From: Anaerolineales bacterium
GTDB taxonomy: Bacteria; Chloroflexota; Anaerolineae; Promineifilales; Promineifilaceae
Reading direction: 5' to 3'
DNA: 49,051 nt
Assembly (NCBI GenBank): GCA_011524645.1
Contig: WTJY01000201.1
Location: forward strand, 1 to 49,051
Positions 16,856 through 23,824 of this stretch are shown in pieces; within the stretch, counting starts at the first letter, position 1; each line of letters opens with the position of its first letter. The position numbers and the translations under genes are program-made. The notes beneath the pieces are model-generated. The model saw nothing but the letters and a program-made list of their open reading frames with translations, was not told where the DNA came from and did no database searches.

Positions 16856-18583
16856 ATGTCATATAAAGATCAAAACCGGCAGGTTGGTGCCCCCAACCTG
16901 CTGTGGAATATGTATGGGCAAGGATTAGAAAATATCGGTCAAGATGGTTCGCCAGAAACGAGCGAAATCCCATCACCGGCCGCTGACCAAATGTTGGTGC
17001 GGGTCGATAGTGTTGGCATGTGTTTTTCCGATGTGAAATTGATTCGCCAAGGCCGCAATCACCCGAAACTCTATAACCGCGATTTACGTGAAGAACCGAC
17101 TCGGTTGGGGCATGAAGTGGCTGTTACGATCGTTTCTGTCGGTTCTGAATTGCAGGATCGTTATCAAGCGGGGCAGCGACTCGCGATTCAACCTGATGTT
17201 TATCAAGAGGGGAAATCAACCGCTTATGGCTATACAGTACCTGGTGGCTTGATCCAATATCACCTTGTCGGGGCTGAGTTGTTGGTGACTGATGCGGGGG
17301 CATGTGTGTTGCCTTTAGAAGACGGCATGGGATATGCCGAAGCATCTTTGTTGGAGCCGTGGGGCTGTGTGATGGCGGCGTATACACAGCGGCGCCGTTT
17401 AGATCCTCTGGAAGGGGGAACAATGTGGATTATCGGGCAACCGGGTGATGAGCAAAATTATCAATTTTCGCGCTTTTTAGACCGGCCGTCTACGATTGTG
17501 ACGACTGATTTGCCAGCTAGCTTGAATGATGCTTTGGCGGCAACCGGTGCAACTGTTATTGCGCGGGATCAGTTGAGCCATGACCAATATGCGGCTTTGC
17601 GTGAAGAAGTGACGGACGGCCGTGGATTTGACGATATTGTCATGTTGGCGCCTCGTTCAGCGGTCGCTGTGAGCGAAGCGGCACGTCATATCGCTCGTCG
17701 TGGGACCTTGAACATGGTCGGGACCGAGCCACTAGATGGGTTGGTTGATGCGGACGTCGGCCGTTTGCACTACGACTATATCGCTTTTGTCGGGCAACAA
17801 GGGCCAGAAATCTCTGATTCATATGGGGAAGAGCGGAACCGCTGTGAGCTAAAAGGTGGTGGTACGGCTGTGTTTGTTGGTGCTGGTGGTCCAATGGGAC
17901 AAATGCATGTGCAACGTGCGCTTGAGCTACCCGATGGCCCGAAAGTATTGATTGCAACCGATGTGAACCAAATGCGTTTAGATGCGATTGTGACCCGTTT
18001 GGGGGGCTTGGCGGCCGAACAAGGGCGCGAACTGATCCTCTTTAACCCGATGGCTGAAGACAATGAAAAAACATTGCCTGAATTGGTTGCGGATGTAACT
18101 GACGGTAAAGGTGCGGATGATGTGGTAATTAGCGTCCCTGCGGCCGGTTTGATGGAAGAAGGGGGCACGATGTTGAACGATGAAGGGATGTTGGTCCTCT
18201 TTGCTGGTGTACCAAATGGTACCGAAGCCCCTCTTGAATTGAGCACTGTTTATTTGGGGAACGCACAATACACCGGTACGAGCGGTTTGACCCTGAATGA
18301 CCAACGCTTGGTCATGGAGCGGGCGGTTGCTGGAACCTTGTCTCCCGGTATGTCTGTGGCTGCGATTGGCGGTATGCGTTCGGCGATTGAAGGGATTCAG
18401 GCGATGATGGACGGGGCTTACCCCGGCAAGATTGTCATTTTCCCTCAAATTGAAGAGTTTCCACTGCTTGGTTTGCCTGAATTGAAGGAAGCGTATCCTG
18501 AGATCGGGTCGAAATTAGGTGATGGGGATAGCTGGACGATGGCTGCAGAAGAGGCGTTGTTGGCTCAGTTTGCGAGTAAATAG
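16856..18583 (+). CDS. Zinc-binding medium-chain dehydrogenase with duplicated Rossmann domain
   Basis: A 575-aa protein against about 350-410 for the family. Residues 1-180 are the GroES-like catalytic domain with predicted zinc ligands Cys56 (GMCFSD), His86/Glu87 (LGHEV) and Glu167 (LLEPW); the usual four-cysteine structural zinc loop is missing. Residues 187-313 look like a Rossmann unit that has lost its Gly motif (WIIGQPGDE). Residues 337-460 form a second Rossmann unit with an intact AVFVGAGGPMGQMH. The position in a hexitol PTS operon suggests a polyol-phosphate dehydrogenase, distantly like SorE of sorbose operons. Substrate and cofactor are inferred. The start follows an AGAGAGAT ribosome site. 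Confidence 0.8.
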   Translation: MSYKDQNRQVGAPNLLWNMYGQGLENIGQDGSPETSEIPSPAADQMLVRVDSVGMCFSDVKLIRQGRNHPKLYNRDLREEPTRLGHEVAVTIVSVGSELQDRYQAGQRLAIQPDVYQEGKSTAYGYTVPGGLIQYHLVGAELLVTDAGACVLPLEDGMGYAEASLLEPWGCVMAAYTQRRRLDPLEGGTMWIIGQPGDEQNYQFSRFLDRPSTIVTTDLPASLNDALAATGATVIARDQLSHDQYAALREEVTDGRGFDDIVMLAPRSAVAVSEAARHIARRGTLNMVGTEPLDGLVDADVGRLHYDYIAFVGQQGPEISDSYGEERNRCELKGGGTAVFVGAGGPMGQMHVQRALELPDGPKVLIATDVNQMRLDAIVTRLGGLAAEQGRELILFNPMAEDNEKTLPELVADVTDGKGADDVVISVPAAGLMEEGGTMLNDEGMLVLFAGVPNGTEAPLELSTVYLGNAQYTGTSGLTLNDQRLVMERAVAGTLSPGMSVAAIGGMRSAIEGIQAMMDGAYPGKIVIFPQIEEFPLLGLPELKEAYPEIGSKLGDGDSWTMAAEEALLAQFASK

Positions 18584-18595
18584 ACATTAGATAAA

Positions 18596-18668
18596 AGGGA
18601 TAGGGACAAATGATAGGGATAGAGAGGAATCTTTACTTTGAGGTCTTCCTTATCCTTATCTTCTATCA
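18596..18668 (+). repeat. GGGATAG heptamer repeat with hairpin potential
   Basis: Units of GGGATAG occur at 18597-18633 and are answered by CTTATCCTTATC at 18647-18660, giving a wobble-rich hairpin just after the dehydrogenase stop. The same unit appears after the dikinase gene at 23632-23682. Probable 3' end structure. Confidence 0.45.
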
Positions 18669-18694
18669 CAATTCAAAAAACTGAATTAGAACAA

Positions 18695-18933
18695 CAATAC
18701 CTGCGCCATTTTTAGATCGCTGTGACAAATAATTTGCCTTTAATGTAAATTTGTTCATTGAATTAAAAATATCTCGGGCTGATCTCTCAATTATTTTAAA
18801 TTCACGTCGGATCAAAAGTTTCTCTTTCCCGTTGGGAGAGGGGCTGGGGAAGAGGGAGAGAAACACCTCCCCCAACCTCTCCTGATAGGAGGGGCGCAAA
18901 TCCAATCAGACGTTCGTATTGGCGAAGATATTG
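18695..18933. mobile_element. MITE-like element, copy 1
   Basis: A non-coding unit of about 239 bp. Its ends are imperfect inverted repeats: CAATACCTGCGCC on the left and the complement of CAATATCTTCGCC on the right (11 of 13). It contains a GGGAGAGG...CCTCTCC inverted segment near 18832-18890. A second, about 97% identical copy follows directly at 18946-19186. The inverted ends may extend outward through GAATTAG (18683) and CTAATTC (18936). No transposase is present, so a non-autonomous element is inferred. Confidence 0.5.
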
Positions 18934-18945
18934 GACTAATTCCTG

Positions 18946-19186
18946 CAATATTTGCGCCATTTTTAGACCGCTGTGACAAATAATTTGCCTTTAATGTAAA
19001 TTTGTTCATTGAATTAAAAATATCTCGGGCTGATCTCTCAATTATTTTAAATTCACGTCGGATCAAAAGTTTCTCTTTCCCGTTGGGAGAGGGGCTGGGG
19101 AAGAGGGAGAGAAACACCTCCCCCAACCTCTCCTAATAGGAGGGACGCAAATCCAATTAGACGATTCGTATTGGCGAAGGTATTGT
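18946..19186. mobile_element. MITE-like element, copy 2 (direct tandem)
   Basis: Same orientation as copy 1, offset by 251-252 bases, with only a few substitutions and one inserted base (ACGATTCG for ACGTTCG). It ends 16 bases before the kinase start, so it must form the kinase gene's upstream region. Each copy carries GTGACAAAT near its start, similar to the candidate operator half-site upstream of EIIC. Confidence 0.5.
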
Positions 19187-19202
19187 ATAAATAGGTGAAT
19201 TT

Positions 19203-20111
19203 ATGATTTATACTGTGACATTGAATCCGGCGATTGACCGTGAGTATACGGTTCCCGAAGTGACATTAGATACCGTTTTGCGTGCGTCTCAGACGCGAAT
19301 GGACCCTGGTGGTAAAGGGTTTAATGTGGCCCGCATGTTAAATGTATTGGGTGAATCCTGTGTGGCGCTCGGTATTGTGGGGGGGAGTAGTGGTAAATGG
19401 CTAGAGCAGAAGCTAGAAGCACAGGGGATTGAAACGAGTTTTGTGTGGTTGGATGGGGAGACACGTACCAATACGACTGTGGTTCCGGCCGATCATGGAG
19501 AACATTTGAAAGTCAATGAAGCGGGTCCGGTCGTTTCCTCGATTGTACAAGACTTGCTGTTAGAGCGGGTTGTCGGTTTGGTTCAAGAAGGGGATTGGTG
19601 GGTTGTGGCTGGTAGCTTGCCCCCTGGTGTTCCCGCTGGTTACTATCGGACATTGATTGAACTGATTCGGGATAAAGGGGGACATGTGTTGCTGGATACG
19701 AGTCGCGCACCGTTAGAGCAGGGATGTTTGGCACGGCCGGATTGGATCAAACCGAATTTGCCAGAAGTACAGGCACTGACTGGCGAAGAAGATGTGGATA
19801 AAGCACTAAACGTGTTGGCGGATCGTGGGGTGCGCAATAGCTTGATTTCATTGGGGAAAGATGGAGCGATGCTGGTCAATGAGGGTAAGATCAATATGAT
19901 CCGTTCACCTGAAATTGTTGAGAAAAATCCTGTGGGTGCTGGCGATGCGATGGTGGGTGGTTTTGTCTGGGGCTTGCACCGAGGTGATTCCCCGCTTGAT
20001 GCGTGCCGGATGGGAATCGCTTGTGGTGCGATGGCCGCATCGCAACCGGGGACCGATTTTGGAACCAGTGAAGGGATTATGGCACTGTTGGAAAAAGTTG
20101 GGGTTGAATAA
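19203..20111 (+). CDS. fruK: 1-phosphofructokinase-type PfkB sugar kinase
   Basis: A 302-aa ribokinase-fold kinase. It starts MIYTVTLNPAIDREY, the FruK/LacC subgroup signature, then DPGGKGFNVARMLNVLG near 34-50 and TRTNTTVV. It ends with the anion-hole/catalytic motif NPVGAGDAMVGGF, where Asp248 is the expected base. The family phosphorylates fructose 1-phosphate, or tagatose 6-phosphate, with ATP to give a 1,6-bisphosphate. AGGTG precedes the ATG. In this operon it would act on the ketose phosphate made by the dehydrogenase. The exact substrate is not decidable by eye; FruK is the closest motif match. Confidence 0.87.
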   Translation: MIYTVTLNPAIDREYTVPEVTLDTVLRASQTRMDPGGKGFNVARMLNVLGESCVALGIVGGSSGKWLEQKLEAQGIETSFVWLDGETRTNTTVVPADHGEHLKVNEAGPVVSSIVQDLLLERVVGLVQEGDWWVVAGSLPPGVPAGYYRTLIELIRDKGGHVLLDTSRAPLEQGCLARPDWIKPNLPEVQALTGEEDVDKALNVLADRGVRNSLISLGKDGAMLVNEGKINMIRSPEIVEKNPVGAGDAMVGGFVWGLHRGDSPLDACRMGIACGAMAASQPGTDFGTSEGIMALLEKVGVE

Positions 20112-20116
20112 GAGTT

Positions 20117-20557
20117 ATGAGCAAGAAACCTAGAATCGAGTTTAGACCACAGCAGTCTAAAAAGTTGCAAGAGTTTAGTACACAGCGGTATATCGGGATG
20201 GGTGCTGTACTAGGTGTTTATTTAGGTTGGCAATTCCGGCCACAAAGAGAGCCTAGCTTGTATTTGGCTATTTTCATTAGTGTGCTAATTTCTTTACTGA
20301 TTCTTGTTTTGCCCACAATTCGAGATATTCTCGCTTTGGCATTTCCCCGTCTTAAGACAGACACAGGACCCTTCCTTGATCGACTCAAGCAGATGCCGAT
20401 TAATTTAGTACAATATTTTTTGATTATGCTATTTTTTGAGGGGCGACATCTGGTTTTAGACTGGGGGGGACGTGGCGCGGTCATTGCTGTGGGCGCAATT
20501 GCTGGGGCGATATTTGGCTATTGGTTTAAGGTTCGGCGAGAGCGATTTGGGTTTTAG
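20117..20557 (+). CDS. Small membrane protein of unknown function
   Basis: A 146-aa protein with a basic N-terminus (MSKKPRIEFRPQQSKKLQEF) and about four hydrophobic segments: GMGAVLGVYLGW, LYLAIFISVLISLLILVLP, INLVQYFLIMLFF and AVIAVGAIAGAIFGYWF, ending in basic VRRERFGF. It begins five bases after the kinase stop, so the two are very likely co-transcribed and perhaps translationally coupled. I recognise no family. A role tied to the PTS module is suggested by position only. Confidence 0.7.
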   Translation: MSKKPRIEFRPQQSKKLQEFSTQRYIGMGAVLGVYLGWQFRPQREPSLYLAIFISVLISLLILVLPTIRDILALAFPRLKTDTGPFLDRLKQMPINLVQYFLIMLFFEGRHLVLDWGGRGAVIAVGAIAGAIFGYWFKVRRERFGF

Positions 20558-20900
20558 AGAGAGATAGATGCGTCACCGTCTGTGATGGCTCGTGACGTAA
20601 AATAAGGTTTTAGAAGGGGCTTTATAGCCAGAGGATGAACTCCATGAGATTATCTTATGTGCGGTTGATGACAATTTGTCACTTGTTATTAAGCTGTTGT
20701 TTTTAGTCTGCTCGTGGCGTAAACATCTCACTGATCAAAATGTTTGTAAGTACTCTGTGACTGATGCATTGTTAATATGAGAGCCTATCCTGAGCCTATG
20801 CATATCTTCCAAATCAGGTGATGGTCGGTGTTGTGTTACGATGGCGCAATGGAGAAGCATAACCCGGCCTGAGCTAAGACATTGTTTAAGGAGAATGTAG
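20558..20900 (+). other. Intergenic region before the dikinase gene
   Basis: No gene seen in 343 bases. It holds an inverted pair CGTCAC/GTGACG near 20575-20598, a palindrome TGACAATTTGTCA at 20669-20681 that resembles the site upstream of EIIC, and AAACAT/ATGTTT arms near 20719-20746. These point to a separately regulated promoter for the dikinase. No clear -35/-10 pair was found. Confidence 0.4.
20669..20681 (+). promoter_or_regulatory. Palindrome TGACAATTTGTCA
   Basis: Six-base arms around one central base, with the right side continuing as TTGTCACT, the half-site found in the inverted repeat upstream of EIIC. A shared regulator of uptake and PEP regeneration is possible. Confidence 0.35.
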
Positions 20901-23591
20901 ATGTTGTACGAAAACCGGGATCATAAATGGGTCTACTTGTTTGCTGAAGGTAATACACGAATGAAAGCACTTTTGGGAGGGAAGGGGGCAAATGTCGCAG
21001 AAATGACCAACGCACACTTGCCGGTTCCTCCTGGATTTACGATTACGACGGAAGCTTGTAACGCTTACTATGAATATGATCGTCAATTTCCGGAAGGGAT
21101 GTGGAGCCAATCACAAGAAGCATTGGGTCATGTTGAGGGGCAGACGGAAAAGGGGTTTGGCAACCCTGAGAACCCGTTATTGGTATCGGTGCGTTCTGGC
21201 GCGGCGATTTCAATGCCGGGGATGATGGATACGATTTTGAACTTGGGTCTCAATGATGAAACGGTAGAGGGTCTGGCGACATTGACCGGTGATCGCCGTT
21301 TTGCACTCGATGCGTATCGCCGTTTTATTGCGATGTTTGGCCATATCGTTATGGGAGTGAGTAGCGAAAAATTTGATCGTGTTTTAAGTCGCTATAAGTC
21401 GGCCGGTCAAGCGCAGTCTGATGTGGTGTTAGAGGTGCCACAGCTCGAAAAAGTGATTTTGGGATATAAGCGAATTATTTTCTCAGATCGGCGGGGGGAA
21501 GAGTTTCCGCAAAATGTGTATGATCAATTGCGGATGGCGATTTCGGCCGTGTTTGAGTCATGGAACAGCCGTCGTGCCATTGATTATCGACGAATTCATA
21601 ATATCGCTGAGGGGTTGGGTACGGCCGTAAATGTGCAAGCGATGGTGTTCGGCAATCGGGGTTGGGATAGCGGAACGGGGGTCGCCTTTACCCGTAATCC
21701 GGCGACCGGCGAGCGAGATATTTATGGGGAATACCTGCTGAATGCTCAAGGGGAAGATATTGTGGCGGGGATTCGGACCCCGAATACGATCGATACGCTA
21801 GCCAAAGAGTTGCCGATGGTGTATGCGCAGCTACGGGAAATTACCGCTAAACTCGAGACCCATTATCAAGATATGCAAGATATTGAGTTTACGATTGAGC
21901 AAGGGAAACTATGGATTTTGCAGACGCGTACCGGGAAGCGGACCGGCGCGGCCGCCATTCATATCGCGGTTGATATGGTGAATGAAGGGGTGATCGATAA
22001 GGAAACGGCCGTTTTGCGGGTTGACCCGAGCTTGCTTGATCAGCTTTTGCATCCGATGATCGATCCGGCGGTCGATGTGACGATTTTGGCGCAGGGGTTA
22101 CCGGCGAGTCCGGGGGCTGCGACCGGCCGTGTGGTGTTTGATCCGGATGAAGCGGAAGAGCTGACCCAAAACGGAGAACGTGTCATTTTGGTACGTCATG
22201 AAACGAGTCCTGATGATTTTCATGGGCTGGCGGCCGCCAATGCGGTTTTGACGGCGCGTGGGGGAATGACCTCGCATGCGGCCGTGGTGGCGCGTGGCAT
22301 GGGGAAACCGTGTGTGGTTGGGGCTGAAAGCTTGGACATCAATTACGAAGAAGGGATTTTTCAAGTGGGAACCCATGAAATGCGGCGTGGGGATTGGATC
22401 ACATTAGATGGATCAACCGGCCGTGTGTTGCTCGGGCAAGTGGCGACCGTACAGCCAGAACTTGGCGGTCCATTTAACACCTTTATGACATGGGCTGATA
22501 ATATGCGCCGTTTGCAGGTGCGGGCCAATGCGGATAACGGGGTCGATGCCCAAGTCGCTCGTGACTTTGGTGCCGAAGGGATCGGTTTGTGCCGGACCGA
22601 GCATATGTTTATGGGAGAAGAGCGGCTGGCGATCATGCGGGAAATGATTTTGGCCGAAGATTTGGCCGCACGGGAGTTTGCGCTGGAAAAATTACTTCCG
22701 ATTCAGCGGCAAGATTTTCTGGAGCTGTTTATGGCGATGGATGGGCTGCCGGTTACGATTCGTTTGCTTGATCCGCCGTTGCATGAGTTTTTGCCCGATT
22801 ATGAATTGCTTCAAGGTGAAATTGCGGAGTTAAAATTGCAATTAAACCAAGCGAAAAGCTTTAATGAGATCGATCATTTACTGAAGCAGATTTGGAGCAA
22901 GGAACAACTGTTGCGCCAAGTTGAGCGGTTGCGTGAAGCGAACCCGATGTTGGGTCATCGCGGCTGTCGGTTGGGATTGATTCACCCGGAAGTGACGGAA
23001 ATGCAGACCCGTGCCATTGTCGAAGCTTCGTGCGAGGCGCGTATTGCAGGCGCGCGGGTCATGCCGGAGATTATGATCCCGCTGGTGGGCATGGCGGCCG
23101 AATTGGTTAATCAGCGCCAAATTGTTGAGCGTATCGCCGATGAGGTATTAAGTACTTATGGGATGCGGACCGAGATCAAGATCGGGACGATGATTGAGTT
23201 GCCACGTGCCGCTTTAACGGCCGATCAAATCGCCCAGCATGCTGACTTCTTTAGCTTTGGTACCAATGACCTGACCCAAACGACGATGGGGTTGAGCCGT
23301 GATGACAGCACGCGCTTTTTGCCCAGCTATATTAAAGCCGGTATTTTGCCTCATGATCCGTTCCAAACCCTTGATCAAGACGGGGTGGGGCAATTGGTTC
23401 AGACCGGTGTGACCAAAGGACGTGAAGCCAAGCCGAATCTAAAGATCGGGGTTTGTGGTGAGCATGGTGGTGATCCCGCTAGTGTCGCCTTTTTTGATCA
23501 GGTCGGGATGGAATATGTGAGTTGTTCTCCGTTTCGGGTGCCTATCGCCCGTTTAGCGGCCGCGCAAGCGAGTTTGAGAGCGCGTTTATAG
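20901..23591 (+). CDS. ppdK: Pyruvate, phosphate dikinase
   Basis: An 896-aa enzyme, normal length for the family, interconverting pyruvate, ATP and phosphate with PEP, AMP and pyrophosphate. The ATP-grasp part starts VYLFAEGNTRMKALLGGKGA and contains LVSVRSGAAISMPGMMDTILNLGLN. The swivelling domain has the catalytic His459 in TARGGMTSHAAVVARGMGKP. The PEP barrel carries EGIGLCRTEHMF, SFGTNDLTQTTMG and the terminal GVCGEHGGDP. The Thr before the His pair (TSH) is the residue used by PPDK regulatory proteins; none is encoded here. AAGGAG precedes ATG 20901. Next to PTS genes it would restore PEP for sugar uptake, or serve gluconeogenesis. Confidence 0.96.
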   Translation: MLYENRDHKWVYLFAEGNTRMKALLGGKGANVAEMTNAHLPVPPGFTITTEACNAYYEYDRQFPEGMWSQSQEALGHVEGQTEKGFGNPENPLLVSVRSGAAISMPGMMDTILNLGLNDETVEGLATLTGDRRFALDAYRRFIAMFGHIVMGVSSEKFDRVLSRYKSAGQAQSDVVLEVPQLEKVILGYKRIIFSDRRGEEFPQNVYDQLRMAISAVFESWNSRRAIDYRRIHNIAEGLGTAVNVQAMVFGNRGWDSGTGVAFTRNPATGERDIYGEYLLNAQGEDIVAGIRTPNTIDTLAKELPMVYAQLREITAKLETHYQDMQDIEFTIEQGKLWILQTRTGKRTGAAAIHIAVDMVNEGVIDKETAVLRVDPSLLDQLLHPMIDPAVDVTILAQGLPASPGAATGRVVFDPDEAEELTQNGERVILVRHETSPDDFHGLAAANAVLTARGGMTSHAAVVARGMGKPCVVGAESLDINYEEGIFQVGTHEMRRGDWITLDGSTGRVLLGQVATVQPELGGPFNTFMTWADNMRRLQVRANADNGVDAQVARDFGAEGIGLCRTEHMFMGEERLAIMREMILAEDLAAREFALEKLLPIQRQDFLELFMAMDGLPVTIRLLDPPLHEFLPDYELLQGEIAELKLQLNQAKSFNEIDHLLKQIWSKEQLLRQVERLREANPMLGHRGCRLGLIHPEVTEMQTRAIVEASCEARIAGARVMPEIMIPLVGMAAELVNQRQIVERIADEVLSTYGMRTEIKIGTMIELPRAALTADQIAQHADFFSFGTNDLTQTTMGLSRDDSTRFLPSYIKAGILPHDPFQTLDQDGVGQLVQTGVTKGREAKPNLKIGVCGEHGGDPASVAFFDQVGMEYVSCSPFRVPIARLAAAQASLRARL

Positions 23592-23601
23592 AAGGAATAA
23601 G

Positions 23602-23714
23602 CTTTATCGGAAATAAAGCGATAGAGACCAAAGATAGGGATAGGGAGGAGCCTTTGCCGAGGCGATTTCCCAATCCCTATCTAAATAATTGACATAAAAC
23701 TATTTCCGATAAAG
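23602..23714 (+). terminator. Three-tier nested inverted repeat after ppdK
   Basis: Outer arms CTTTATCGGAAATA (23602-23615) and TATTTCCGATAAAG (23701-23714) are perfect. Middle arms AGATAGGGAT (23632-23641) and ATCCCTATCT (23673-23682) are perfect. An inner GCCT/AGGC lies at 23650-23663. Together they fold 113 bases into one long rod right after the dikinase stop, as a terminator or a stable small RNA. Confidence 0.5.
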
Positions 23715-23727
23715 TCTAATGACCCGT

Positions 23728-23790
23728 AGGGGGCTGGTTCAGTCGGGAAATTTCGCCAAATCCCGTATCAACCGGCTACCTAGCTCCCCT
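23728..23790 (+). promoter_or_regulatory. Structured leader upstream of fbp
   Basis: Three stacked stems fit: AGGGG/CCCCT (23728-23732 with 23786-23790), GCTGGTT/AACCGGC (23733-23739 with 23770-23776, one G-U pair) and CGGGA/TCCCG (23744-23748 with 23761-23765), with a 12-base terminal loop AATTTCGCCAAA. It ends 34 bases before the bisphosphatase ATG, which lacks a clear Shine-Dalgarno. Riboswitch-like or attenuator role is inferred. Confidence 0.4.
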
Positions 23791-23824
23791 GCGATACTGT
23801 CCCTAAAAATGACAAATTTTTAAT

